64,000 nt of DNA from Glaciihabitans sp. INWT7 (GCF_014217685.1 NZ_CP043653.1:748419-812418), one strand, 5' to 3'. Shown: positions 25,637 through 33,986, numbered from the stretch's first letter. Notes: a model not told the origin generated them from the letters alone. Translations and numbers: made by a program.

Positions 25637-26793
25637 ATCGCCGGAAAGCCGCGACTGGGCTGAACGGCTCTCACCCCACGCTGCCCGGCACCGAACGTTC
25701 CGAACTTTCGCTTAGTTGTAGCGGGGCTGGCGTTGGCGTTTCGGACCGCCGAGCGCGGGATGGTTAGTGCCGCCAGCGCACGACGCCGTGCCTCCGCCTC
25801 CAGGCTCGCGTAGGGCTGTGTGCCTCGCTGGGTGCGCGCGACGGAGTCCAATCGGACCTCCTCCCGCAGTCGGGCACCCTCGTCCGTTGCAAGCATTTGG
25901 TTTGTCAGTGCAGCGATTCGGGTAGGTAGCCTCGCGTCCGCTCGGATTTGGGCTGCGAGTTCCGAAGCCCAGAAAGCGTCCGAGGTGAGGGACGCCGCCG
26001 CCCGCACCTCCGCCTGCTTTTGGAGAAGCGCTCTCACCTCGGCTGGGCTGTGTCGTCGGGAGAAGAAGGCGCTGGCTGCTGCCGCGTTCGCTTCACGCTC
26101 CTTGATGGTGGCACGATGCGGAGGACGCGGCGGGAGACCCAGCTGTCGTCGGCGGCGTTCACGTCGGCGGCGTTCGTTCTGCTCCTGGTTGAGCTTGTCG
26201 CGAACTTCCGGATCAGCGCGGCGAACCCTTTGTCCTGCGTTTCGAACGTCGCTGCGTGCCGCCTGGTATTCGCGTTCGCGTTCACGCTGCACAGGATCCT
26301 TCCGACGTCGCAGGTTCTGTTCGCGGGCCGCTCGCTTTCGCTCCTCGGAGTTGCGCTGGTAGTAATTGCGCTGCAGTTCCCGCAGTCGCTCCGGGTGCTG
26401 TTCACTCCATGCCTCCCGCTTAGCGCGCGCCCGCTCAGGATTGGCTGCGGCCCAATCCCTCGCACGCTGCCGATTCTTGGTTTGCCACGTTTCCTCCGCC
26501 TTGAGACGTTCCCGCCGGCGTTGCTCGTAGTCGCGCCTATCTTGACGGACCTTCTCCGGGTTAGCAGCCTGATATTCAGCACGCCGTTCCCTCTCCCTCT
26601 GCCGATAGTGCTTGATCAGCTCCGGGTTTGCCGCCCGCCAACGCTGTTGCCACCCCCGTGCCTTCGCGCGCGCCTGCGTGCGTTCCCGCTCGCCCGTCAT
26701 GACCAGGCCACGGCAACCCGCCGAGTAGCAACGCCGCCGGACGACCGGGTGAGCCGCTCTGCGGTGGTGTTCGGCCAGATGCGCATGCCTCAC
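25633..26793 (-). CDS. Arg-rich coiled-coil protein with repeated NPE motifs
   Basis: 386 residues from GTG 26793, or 355 from ATG 26700 (MTGERERTQARAKARGW); neither start has a strong SD. The protein is extremely basic and helical. Repeated heptad-like blocks contain NPELIKHYR, NPEKVRQDRR, NPERARAKRE and HPERLRELQR, spaced across residues about 55-165. The longer N-terminus holds CYSAGC, a possible metal site. Repeats of this sort occur in phage and mobile-element HNH-linked proteins. Here no nuclease motif is seen. It heads the minus-strand conjugative operon, with a 4-nt overlap to the next gene. Confidence 0.65.
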   Translation of the reverse strand: MRHAHLAEHHRRAAHPVVRRRCYSAGCRGLVMTGERERTQARAKARGWQQRWRAANPELIKHYRQRERERRAEYQAANPEKVRQDRRDYEQRRRERLKAEETWQTKNRQRARDWAAANPERARAKREAWSEQHPERLRELQRNYYQRNSEERKRAAREQNLRRRKDPVQREREREYQAARSDVRNAGQRVRRADPEVRDKLNQEQNERRRRERRRRQLGLPPRPPHRATIKEREANAAAASAFFSRRHSPAEVRALLQKQAEVRAAASLTSDAFWASELAAQIRADARLPTRIAALTNQMLATDEGARLREEVRLDSVARTQRGTQPYASLEAEARRRALAALTIPRSAVRNANASPATTKRKFGTFGAGQRGVRAVQPSRGFPAI

Positions 26794-27151
26794 AGGTGCG
26801 CGCGGACCACCGCGACTCGTTGGCTCAGCGGTACGGGACGGCCGGGGCGATCTATTTAGGCAATCAAGGACTTATGGAAGTCTCCACGCGTCGAAGTTCT
26901 CCGTTCGGTTTTAAGGGGTAATGTGCCATTTCCCTTGCCGCTACAGGTTCCTCAGCGTCCTGGCGTCCGATGACTAGCCGTCACTGTGGATGACGGTTAG
27001 TCGGTGGCATCGACGCATGATCGGCCGTGTGAACCGGAGACTCCATGAGGCTCGTTGCGCTGCGTAGCGGTGCTGCGGATGGGTCGGGTCGTCTTGTCCT
27101 GCCTGGGATGCCGGGTCATACGCCACATGTGCGCCGACGAGCCGGCGGTGG
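26794..27151. other. gene-free interval
   Basis: Contains the likely promoter region of the conjugative operon (minus strand, AT-richer stretch at about 26850-26930). No credible gene is seen. GATGACTAGCCGTCA (26970-26984) and GATGACGGTTAGTC (26990-27003) are partial inverted matches. Confidence 0.5.
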
Positions 27152-27625
27152 TCAGTAGACGGGAAGCTGGTCGATCAGCCGTTCGCTCATCGCGAGCATC
27201 GTCCGCGCCTGGGCCTGCGCACGGCGGGCGTCGTCATCGGTCGCCACCGGCTGGTCGAGCGAGGGATACTCGGTCGTGTTGCGCAGGCGCCGCATCGAGG
27301 CGAAAGGCCGGATGGTCTCGATCATGACGCCGGTGCCGAACTGTGCCAGCACGGCGTCGTAGACGGCGATATGGCCGCCGGACGACGTCGGGCGCAAGCC
27401 CTGCATCAGCAGCAGGGAAGCCAAGGCCTTCCGGGCCGCATCGTAGGCGAGCTGGAACGAGCCGATCGGGTCGCGCTCGACGTTCGCCTCGGACACGTCG
27501 AGATGCGCGCGCGACTGGTCGAGATACGAGTGCGCGAGCTCGGCGTTCGCCGGCACGCGTTGCAGCCGGTTGTCGGCGAGCAGTCCATCGATGAGAGCCC
27601 GGCCCTGCTCCCAGCGAAGGATCAT
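27152..27625 (-). CDS. HEPN-domain protein, putative toxin
   Basis: 157 residues, all helical, with the HEPN layout: AELAHSYLDQSRAHLDVSEAN, then FQLAYDAARKALASLLLMQGLRPTS, and near the end the motif RRLRNTTEYP. HEPN toxins are usually RNases with an R-x4-6-H motif. Here the position of the His is taken by Glu (R-N-T-T-E-Y), a variant seen in some HEPN-MNT pairs. Its start overlaps the stop of the MNT gene, so antitoxin is made first and the two are coupled. Confidence 0.85.
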   Translation of the reverse strand: MILRWEQGRALIDGLLADNRLQRVPANAELAHSYLDQSRAHLDVSEANVERDPIGSFQLAYDAARKALASLLLMQGLRPTSSGGHIAVYDAVLAQFGTGVMIETIRPFASMRRLRNTTEYPSLDQPVATDDDARRAQAQARTMLAMSERLIDQLPVY

Positions 27626-28215
27626 GGCTTGTCCGCCTCGATTGGGATCGCGATCAGGGGCCGCTCATGCAGGTGCCGCAGGAACAGGTCTTCCCGTCTC
27701 TGCCACGCCCGGCGGGTGACGACGCGCGGATTCACCTCCCGGCCGAGCGCCTTCCGGGCGACCTCGGCGGCATCATCCAGCGCGGTGGCATCGACAGCGT
27801 CGCCGATAACGAGCACGTCGATATCCTCCGGATTCGGCCCCGACTCGCCGGACAGCCGCGCCGCCCAGGAGCCGTAGACGTAGGCCTCCTCCACTCCCGG
27901 CACCGCTGCCAGCAGGGGTCCGAGGACGGCGAGCGGACCGTAGGCGTAGCGGACGATCTCCGACACCGGCCGGTACAGCGGGTGTAGCTCGTTGACCCGT
28001 ATGTAACGGTTGCGGCCCGAGGCGCGGGCGAGCAGAAATCCGGCATCGACCATCCGGCTCAGCTCCCGGGAGGCATTTGGCAGGGTCGTGTCGGCCCGGC
28101 GGGCCAGCTCAGTCGCCGTGCGCTCCTCGTCGGGGTGCAGGTAGAGTTCCGCTAGAAGCCGGCCCTGCGTGTCAGACCGCAGGAGCGGGGCGAGCACCGG
28201 CACCAAAGGTTTCAC
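27622..28215 (-). CDS. winged-helix / MNT nucleotidyltransferase antitoxin
   Basis: 197 residues from GTG 28215. Residues about 15-75 form a winged helix (RTATELARRADTTLPNASREL, SRMVDAGFLLA). Residues about 105-195 are a minimal nucleotidyltransferase with YGSWAARLSGESGPNPEDIDVLVIG, holding the GS and D-x-D catalytic motif. MNT antitoxins silence the partner HEPN toxin by AMP transfer. The wHTH fusion suggests autoregulation. The upstream AT-rich stretch (28216-28260) should hold the promoter. Confidence 0.88.
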   Translation of the reverse strand: MKPLVPVLAPLLRSDTQGRLLAELYLHPDEERTATELARRADTTLPNASRELSRMVDAGFLLARASGRNRYIRVNELHPLYRPVSEIVRYAYGPLAVLGPLLAAVPGVEEAYVYGSWAARLSGESGPNPEDIDVLVIGDAVDATALDDAAEVARKALGREVNPRVVTRRAWQRREDLFLRHLHERPLIAIPIEADKP

Positions 28216-28516
28216 AAAACTTACGTTATCTTGCGCTTATTGCAACTGTCAAATTTTCCTGCGGTGAAGGTGAAACGCCCACGAACGCACATCGCAGGTC
28301 TTCAGCGACATCAAAGCGTTCGATGGCGAACTCTCGGACCAGCTCATCCAGGCCATCGAGTGCGCTCCACGAACCCGCCACCAAAGACCTCGACATCCGA
28401 GAGCGACATCCCCTGCGGCCAGTACCCGGACGTTCCGCGAACTTCGACATCCGCGTAGCCCGTACTGGCTCAGGACGTTCAAGTTCCCGCGAAAACCCTC
28501 AAAAATCCGGCGAACG
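28216..28516. other. promoter region plus unassigned remnant
   Basis: The first 45 bp are AT-rich (ACTTACGTTATCTTGCG) and probably drive the MNT-HEPN pair. The remaining 250 bp read like decayed coding sequence on the minus strand. Two short frames change into one another, one with LDELVREFAIERFDVAEDLR, but no intact gene or family can be named. The IS3 element starts at its end. Confidence 0.4.
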
Positions 28517-28556
28517 GGACTGCCCCGAGTTCAGTTGACTCGGTGGGTTAGTGGTT

Positions 28557-29420
28557 TCACGCGGCGTTGAGGGCCATGTTTATTGTCTCAAACTCGATCG
28601 GGGTGAGTTTGCCGAGGCGGCGTTGCCGACGCTTGCGATGGTAGGTTCGCTCGATCCAGACCACGATCGCGAGGCGTAGCTCTTCCCTCGTGGCCCATCG
28701 TTGCCGGTCGAGGACGTTCTTTTGCAGGAGGGCGAAGAAGGACTCCATCGCGGCGTTGTCGCCGCATGCGCCGACGCGGCCCATCGACCCGGTGATGGCG
28801 TTGTTCTTCAACACCCGCACGAAGGCGTTGGAGCGGAATTGAGAGCCGCGGTCGGAGTGCAGAATCGTGCCGGCGATGTCGCGTTGCCCGATTGCGTTGC
28901 GGGCCGCAGCGACCGCCAGGGATGCTTTCATTCGGGAGTCGATGGAGTAGCCGACGATCTTGTTCGACCACACGTCCTTGATCGCGCAGAGGTAGATTTT
29001 GCCTTCGTCGGTGCGATGCTCGGTGATGTCCGTCAACCACAGCTGGTTAGGGCGTGTCGCGGTGAAGTTCCGCTGGACATGGTCGTCATGCACGGGCGGG
29101 CCGGCTTTGCCCCTCAGGCCGCGTTTCTTCGCGAACACGGACCAGAGCCGCTGCTGGGAGCAGAGCCGCCAAACCCGGTTCTCGCCCGCCTTCAGGCCAG
29201 CCTGGTTGAGTTCGTCGCTGATGAACCGGTAGCCGAACGCGGGGTCGTCCCGGTGGGCGTCCCACGCCGCGTTGGTCAGGTGAGCGTCGTCCCAATCACG
29301 TTGCGAGACGGGGTTTCGGAGCCACTGATAGAAGGCTTGTTTGGAGAAGCGCAATACCCGGCAGGTCACCGTGACGGGGACTCCGTCGACGGCCAGTTCG
29401 CGGACCAGCGGGTACATCAT
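28557..29420 (-). CDS. IS3-family transposase OrfB
   Basis: 287 residues with an HTH-like N-terminal domain (SKQAFYQWLRNP, GYRFISDELNQAG) and an rve integrase core with the DDE residues in LWLTDITEH, ILHSDRGSQF and a Glu in NAAMESFFALLQ. The C-terminus RTYHRKRRQRRLGKLTPIEFE is typical of IS3. The ATG at 29420 overlaps the orfA stop as AAAATGATG. Expression may occur by re-initiation or by -1 frameshifting on the A4 run. Confidence 0.95.
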   Translation of the reverse strand: MMYPLVRELAVDGVPVTVTCRVLRFSKQAFYQWLRNPVSQRDWDDAHLTNAAWDAHRDDPAFGYRFISDELNQAGLKAGENRVWRLCSQQRLWSVFAKKRGLRGKAGPPVHDDHVQRNFTATRPNQLWLTDITEHRTDEGKIYLCAIKDVWSNKIVGYSIDSRMKASLAVAAARNAIGQRDIAGTILHSDRGSQFRSNAFVRVLKNNAITGSMGRVGACGDNAAMESFFALLQKNVLDRQRWATREELRLAIVVWIERTYHRKRRQRRLGKLTPIEFETINMALNAA

Positions 29421-29701
29421 TTTGGGTTGACATCCCGGGAGAGGTAGGCGACGGCGCGGCGCATTACCTCGGCTTCCTGCTCCAGCAGCCGGATCCGTTT
29501 CCGCGCCTCCCGCAGCTCAGCCGACTCCTTCTCCGTCACGCCAGGCTTCACCCCCTCTTCGACGTCGGCTTTCTTCAGCCAGTACGCCAGACACGACTCC
29601 GAAATTCCGAAGTCCTTCGCGATCTGGTTCAGCGGGGCTTCGTGCTTGCGAGCGACCGCGACAACATCGCGGCGGAACTCGGGCGGGTAGGGCTTGGGCA
29701 T
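29417..29701 (-). CDS. IS3-family transposase OrfA
   Basis: 94 residues from ATG 29701 (MPKPYPPEFRRDVVAVARKH). An N-terminal HTH of the HTH_Tnp_1 type (PLNQIAKDFGISESCLAYWLKKADV) is followed by a leucine-zipper-like helix (ELREARKRIRLLEQEAEVMRRAVAYL). It binds the IS ends and contributes the DNA-binding part of the OrfAB fusion. Confidence 0.92.
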   Translation of the reverse strand: MPKPYPPEFRRDVVAVARKHEAPLNQIAKDFGISESCLAYWLKKADVEEGVKPGVTEKESAELREARKRIRLLEQEAEVMRRAVAYLSRDVNPK

Positions 29702-29744
29702 GGTGACATCCTTCCAGCGGAGACGAATCTCCACAGGTCAAGAG

Positions 29745-29939
29745 TCAACCAAACCGGGGGCAGTCCCGATCGCCTGCCCGGTTCGCTGATAGCAGCGCCT
29801 TTTCAAGCCCGGGGCGGGAGGCAAGCTTGCCCGACGCGGAATCTACGAACACGACCTCACACCCTGCCGCCGAGAGCGCGTCACGCTGCCCGTCAACATG
29901 CTGATCCCGTGTCGATACCCGCCCATAACCCACCCGCAT
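29745..29939 (-). pseudogene. serine recombinase, N-terminal fragment cut by IS3
   Basis: From ATG 29939: [20 protein letters not shown], then [25 protein letters not shown]. This is the N-terminal resolvase/invertase domain with the nucleophilic serine in RVST and the SG-x-x-xRPG segment. At 29766 the IS3 end begins and the frame continues only into IS sequence. The catalytic second half and the HTH are missing here. A serine recombinase fragment with the complementary half lies at 33536-33986 in the opposite orientation, but the junction residues differ, so they need not come from one gene. Confidence 0.85.
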
Positions 29940-30183
29940 AACTGAACCGTATCAGAGACAGGGGAAAGCGTGACATAGGCGGATACACGACAACCGTTAC
30001 ACCGCTGCCCTCGCAGCGACGCGGCTGACGACGCGAAGGCGGGAGTGTCTCGCGAACGATCGTTACCGGCCACCTGCGCATCCGCATGTGGCAGACGGAC
30101 GACGAGAGCGGCACGAACGTCCAGATTGAAGTGCTCCTCAGTCCGACCCCCCGCGCGAGTCATAGCCCAGCCGAAGGTCAGCG

Positions 30184-30783
30184 CTATTTCGCCAGCCGCG
30201 CCTCCCGGAAGAAAGCGGTGTAGCCCACCATCCCCATGAACCAGAGTGCGATCGCCACGGTCCAGGATGCGGCTGAGTTGGTGTCGAACATTACGAAGCC
30301 CCAAAATTGTCCGCCAAGATCCGGTCGCGGAAATACGACGACCGGCAGTAGCACGAAGACGATTGGCACGATGCCGGCGATCCGTCGATCGAGGATCATC
30401 GTTGACAGAAGACCTACGCCGATGAGGCCAATCTCTGCACGGACCGGGGCGAAGATGCCCAGTGACCCCGGGGCGCCTATCCGGAGTGACTCGAGCGCGC
30501 TGAGGCCGATCATGAGTGAGCTCAACGTCAATGCGGTGATGCATCGCAGTATCCAGATTCGGCGCGCAGATGTGGCCTCGATGCCTGCTCCGCTTGTGCC
30601 CAGGCCGTAAAGGCAGAAGGCCACGGGCAGGAACTGGAAGATGACCAGTAAAGGAATTTCCGAGACGTCGTTTCCGTGGGTGATCACGATCGCCGGAGTC
30701 GCAAATGCGCCAAGAAGTAAGTCGATGATCACGACGGCGAGGATTGTCCACCCGAAGGTGCGGCTCCGTAGATAGCTCAGCAC
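30184..30783 (-). CDS. membrane protein, second permease-like subunit of peptide locus 1
   Basis: 199 residues from GTG 30783 (MLSYLRSRTFGWTILAVVII). This GTG overlaps the TAG of the previous gene (TAGTG). About six hydrophobic helices are visible, including TILAVVIIDLLLGAFATPAI, LLVIFQFLPVAFCLYGLG and IGLIGVGLLSTMIL. No family motif is recognised. Being the last of four overlapping genes after a secreted peptide, an ABC ATPase and a larger membrane protein, it probably belongs to the same transporter or acts as an immunity protein. An earlier GTG at 30846 would give 220 residues but overlaps the upstream gene by 64 nt. Confidence 0.7.
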   Translation of the reverse strand: MLSYLRSRTFGWTILAVVIIDLLLGAFATPAIVITHGNDVSEIPLLVIFQFLPVAFCLYGLGTSGAGIEATSARRIWILRCITALTLSSLMIGLSALESLRIGAPGSLGIFAPVRAEIGLIGVGLLSTMILDRRIAGIVPIVFVLLPVVVFPRPDLGGQFWGFVMFDTNSAASWTVAIALWFMGMVGYTAFFREARLAK

Positions 30784-32057
30784 TACTGGAAGTCTGTGTT
30801 GGAGAGAGTGCAGCTCGTATACTCGCGCGCGTGTTTTGCGAACCACTCACGGCCCTCGGCGGGCGACAAGTTGAAGAGGTAGTTGATGTTGTCCCTAGTT
30901 TGGGCGATGCCGATGGTTGTCCCTTGTTGGCTACGGACGTCCTGCAGCCAGAAGTTGACCGCGATATCGTTGCTGATCCCTTGCTGGGTGGAGTCGCTTT
31001 TGGTGGAACAGATGTCGATGTCGGTTAGCGCGCTTTGAATTGAATCTTCCGCTGGGTCTGTCGAGGACGGGTTGAGGTAGAGGCGGCCGAATCTCGGCGC
31101 GGCGTCACCATGGTTGTCGGGAACTTGTTCGAGGTGATCGAACGCCAGGGGGCTTTTGCTGGTGATCGCCGCCAGGCGGCTCCATCGTCTGAGCAGGTCT
31201 TGGCTGATGGGTTTGTACTGGGGAAGTATCTTGACGGTAAGGAGAGGCTTTCCACCGGTTATTGTGATTTCGCCGGCTTGGCTCATTGGCTCTTGCACGC
31301 TGTAGCGAGCTTGCTGTCCGGCCACGATGCCGAGTCCGAGCGCTAAGACGGCCACACTCAGCGCTGCTCCGCATGTGGCGAAAAGACGGTTATCGCGAGA
31401 TGCGAGGGTGATTCCTGTGACAAGAAGAGCTGGCGCAGCAATCGCCACGAGAGCCTGACCGAGAAACATCGCGGTGTTCGGCAGGTTGTAGTCGATCGAG
31501 ACGTAGCCGTCCAGAGGATTCAGGCCCGGTAGGAAGAATTGGTCTACGCGAACGGCGCTCAGCGCGTAGGCGACCACGCCGAGGGTTGCAGCGATCGGCA
31601 CTGCCACCCAGTGACGGATCACGGCGGCAAGAACTGAGCCAAGGGCGGAAAAGCCCGCAACAACGGCTAATGCAACGAGCCAGAGGACGGGCGTCGGGGC
31701 TCCTGCGCCACCAGCCAAGACTGTGCGAATGGACTCCGCCACGAGCACAACCACGAAGATTGCGACCGCCCACAGTAGATCGGCGATCATCTGAGGTCGA
31801 AAGACATCAGACCAGTGTCTCGCGGCGGTCATGAGCAGTGGGGCACCGCGATGCCGGCGCTCCCGTAATCCGTCCCACGCTGAAGCGCCCGCGACAAAGG
31901 GGGCAAGGATACTCGCCGAGGCGAACAATGCTCCTGCTGCATCGGGCCAGTAGCCGAGTCGAGGAAAGGAACCATAAATCGCGACCAGCGATCCGAGGAT
32001 CGCCAGGACCGGCGCGCCGATGACAAACAGAGAGCGGCGGAGGTGGAGCGAAATCAC
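30783..32057 (-). CDS. ABC-2-like permease of peptide locus 1
   Basis: 424 residues from GTG 32057, overlapping the ATPase stop. Six or seven membrane helices occupy residues 1-235 (for example VIGAPVLAILGSLVAIYGSF, VLWLVALAVVAGFSALGSVL). A roughly 160-residue hydrophilic C-terminal domain with two Cys (CSTKSD, SCTLS) follows and would lie outside the membrane. No transporter family motif is certain. Position between an ABC ATPase and another membrane protein makes it the likely permease. The extracytoplasmic domain may bind the secreted peptide encoded first in the operon. Confidence 0.72.
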   Translation of the reverse strand: MISLHLRRSLFVIGAPVLAILGSLVAIYGSFPRLGYWPDAAGALFASASILAPFVAGASAWDGLRERRHRGAPLLMTAARHWSDVFRPQMIADLLWAVAIFVVVLVAESIRTVLAGGAGAPTPVLWLVALAVVAGFSALGSVLAAVIRHWVAVPIAATLGVVAYALSAVRVDQFFLPGLNPLDGYVSIDYNLPNTAMFLGQALVAIAAPALLVTGITLASRDNRLFATCGAALSVAVLALGLGIVAGQQARYSVQEPMSQAGEITITGGKPLLTVKILPQYKPISQDLLRRWSRLAAITSKSPLAFDHLEQVPDNHGDAAPRFGRLYLNPSSTDPAEDSIQSALTDIDICSTKSDSTQQGISNDIAVNFWLQDVRSQQGTTIGIAQTRDNINYLFNLSPAEGREWFAKHAREYTSCTLSNTDFQ

Positions 32058-32812
32058 AGGTCGGCCCCCGACCCGTTTTTCAAGACCTCGGTGTAAGCGC
32101 GCTCCAAGGGGGTGTCTCCGACGCTTCCTTCGCGGGCCCGGAGCTCGAGGTCATCGACGGATCCATTGAAGGCCAGTCGGCCAAGGCTGAGCACGATGAC
32201 GTGGTTTGAAGCTGCGCGGACATCTTCGATGAGATGAGTGCTGGTGATGACGCCACGAACTGTTCCCAGATCGCGAATGAGCTGGCGAAAGTTGATCCGC
32301 TGCTCGGGGTCTAGGCCGGCTGTTGGTTCATCGAGAAGTAGCAGCTCGGGGCTGTTGACGATCGCTTGTGCGATGCCAGCGCGGCGGCGCATTCCGCCAG
32401 ATAGGCGACCCAGGCGAACGTCGCGTTGTTCTGTCAGGCCGACGGCGGCGATGGCTTCGTTGATCGCGTTAGCCGGATTTGAGACGCGTTTGAGCCAGGC
32501 GACGTACGACACGAACTCGTGAACGGTGAACGACGGTGTGAAGTCAAAATCCTGCGGGAGGTACCCGATGCGGCGTCGCACTTCCAGGAGGCTGGACGTG
32601 TCGTGGAGGTCGTGACCCAGCACCGACAGTTGGCCGGCGTAGCGACGTTGCAAGGTCACGAGCGACCTGAAGAGAGTGGACTTGCCGGACCCGTTGGGCC
32701 CGACAACGGAGGTCACTCCGTCGCCGAACCCAACGGAAAGGTTGTCGATGGCTGGGGTCTTCTTTCCCCGATAGGCCACCGATAACCCTGTCGCCGATAC
32801 GTGTTGGATCAA
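32054..32812 (-). CDS. ABC transporter ATP-binding protein of peptide locus 1
   Basis: 252 residues from TTG 32812, which overlaps the TGA of the peptide gene (TTGA). Walker A is VVGPNGSGKSTLF, the Q loop GYLPQDFDFTPS, the signature LSGGMRRRAGIAQAI, Walker B LLLLDEPTAGLDP, and the H loop ITSTHLIED. It resembles ABC-2 type ATPases (CcmA-like) used for export or self-resistance. Four genes overlap head to tail from 33219 to 30184, so they are one operon. Confidence 0.9.
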   Translation of the reverse strand: MIQHVSATGLSVAYRGKKTPAIDNLSVGFGDGVTSVVGPNGSGKSTLFRSLVTLQRRYAGQLSVLGHDLHDTSSLLEVRRRIGYLPQDFDFTPSFTVHEFVSYVAWLKRVSNPANAINEAIAAVGLTEQRDVRLGRLSGGMRRRAGIAQAIVNSPELLLLDEPTAGLDPEQRINFRQLIRDLGTVRGVITSTHLIEDVRAASNHVIVLSLGRLAFNGSVDDLELRAREGSVGDTPLERAYTEVLKNGSGADL

Positions 32813-33219
32813 GTGTGGCAGGAGCTCAGGTTGCCTGAGTTGCCGGTGGTCTTGTATTCCTGGCCGTAGAACTGCGCCTGGCCGAAGAACTTCTGCGACG
32901 CGTAACCCGGCTGCGTGTCGCATCCCGTCGCGGACGTTGACCAACTCGTGGCGGTCTTCGAAGCGGTCTGCGAACGCAGAACCGTCGGGTTCGTGACACC
33001 GAAGCTCTTGTGGACCTCGTACACGAACGCGAAGGTCTTCGCCGTAAGGCACGACCCCGAACCGGACCCGGTGATGTTCACGCCCGACAGGTGCGGGACA
33101 CCCGGATATACATCGCAGCCATCGGGCTGGCCGGCGAACGCAGCGCTGGCGCCTCCGACGACGCCTCCAAGCGCAAGTGTGGCGGTGATTAGCACCGTCG
33201 CTAACTTCCTTTTCAACAT
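32809..33219 (-). CDS. secreted Cys-containing small protein (peptide locus 1)
   Basis: 136 residues. Signal peptide MLKRKLATVLITATLALGG with cleavage near SAAFA (about 29). The mature part of about 107 residues has four Cys (GCDVYP, GSCLTAK, TGCDTQ, SSCHT), enough for two disulfides, and many Ser, Thr and Gly. SD AAGGGG is 7 nt before the ATG. It is the first gene of an operon with an ABC ATPase and two membrane proteins. The arrangement suggests a secreted bacteriocin-like or signalling peptide with a dedicated transporter or immunity complex. No known bacteriocin family is recognised. Confidence 0.75.
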   Translation of the reverse strand: MLKRKLATVLITATLALGGVVGGASAAFAGQPDGCDVYPGVPHLSGVNITGSGSGSCLTAKTFAFVYEVHKSFGVTNPTVLRSQTASKTATSWSTSATGCDTQPGYASQKFFGQAQFYGQEYKTTGNSGNLSSCHT

Positions 33220-33236
33220 CTGACACCCCTTGTCTT

Positions 33237-33257
33237 AGTGAGAGAAATTCTCTCACT
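33237..33257. promoter_or_regulatory. 21-bp palindrome upstream of peptide locus 1
   Basis: AGTGAGAGA (33237-33245), AAT, TCTCTCACT (33249-33257): 9-bp perfect arms with a 3-bp centre. It ends 18 nt before the ATG of the secreted-peptide gene and next to its SD. It could be an operator or, in RNA, a hairpin covering the leader. Confidence 0.6.
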
Positions 33258-33535
33258 CACATCATTGCGGGTATGACGAATCATCACAGTCCGCTCTTGT
33301 GGGGACCTATGAAAAACCTGGATCAGCGCGCCTCTGCCGAAAACGGTGTTAAAAGCCCTGTCGGTAGTAGAAGGTTTGGGCAAAGCTGATTTCGGGCGAA
33401 TTATTGGACAGTAGTTTAAGCATCTTGTGAACAGCAATTCCGATAAACCTGTCGACCCGTCCTCAAACGATCGTTACTCGACACCACAAATCCTTAGCGT
33501 CGGATTTTCTCCGAATTCACGAGCTGCCCCACCAT

Positions 33536-33986
33536 CAGCGGCGCCAAAGCCTCCCGGCCAGGCTTGGATCAAGCCCTCGAGCATCTCCGCGACGGCGACA
33601 CACTCGTCGTCTGGAAACTCGACCGCCTGGGCCGTTCCGTGAAGAACCTGATCGCGTTCACCGACCAGCTCGAGCACGCCGGGATCGGGTTCCGATCGCT
33701 CACTGACCAGATCGACACCACGACCCCAGCCGGGCGGTTCTTCTTCCACGTCATGGCCTCCCTCGCGCAGATGGAACGAGAACTCACCATCGAACGCACC
33801 CGCGCGGGGCTGGAAGCCGCCCGGAAGAACGGACGCCCTCCCGGTCGCAAACGCCTCATGACCGACCGGAAGATTGCCGCCGCGAGGCAGCTGCTTGCCC
33901 GAGGCACTTCCGCCGCCGATGTGGCCCACAACGTCGGCGTTTCGATCCCGACTCTTTACCGGTGGATTCCCGCTACCGACCGCTAA
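33536..33986 (+). pseudogene. serine recombinase, N-terminally truncated
   Basis: The frame becomes recognisable at TISGAKASRPGLDQAL (33536) and continues through VVWKLDRLGRSVKNLI, ASLAQMERELTIERTRAGL and a C-terminal HTH (TSAADVAHNVGVSIPTLYRW). The catalytic serine region is absent: upstream sequence (33420-33535) does not encode RVST. A TTG at 33564 could start translation but the product would be inactive. It lies between the two secreted-peptide loci and faces away from the N-terminal recombinase fragment at 29745-29939. Confidence 0.85.

Larger units (their letters stand above)
28517..29766 (-). mobile_element. IS3-family insertion sequence (first copy type)
   Basis: Imperfect terminal inverted repeats of 25 bp with 21 matches: GGACTGCCCCGAGTTCAGTT from 28517, and its complement ending at 29766 (GGACTGCCCCCGGTTTGGTT on the minus strand). 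Two overlapping ORFs (orfA, orfB) are in -1 phase. No flanking direct repeat is visible, so the insertion has been rearranged or is old. Its right end cuts a serine recombinase gene. Confidence 0.9.

Noticed and set aside
28226-28482. Small minus-strand genes upstream of IS3
   Set aside because: Two overlapping frames each show partial protein-like sequence but neither has start, SD and continuous homology; treated as a decayed remnant.
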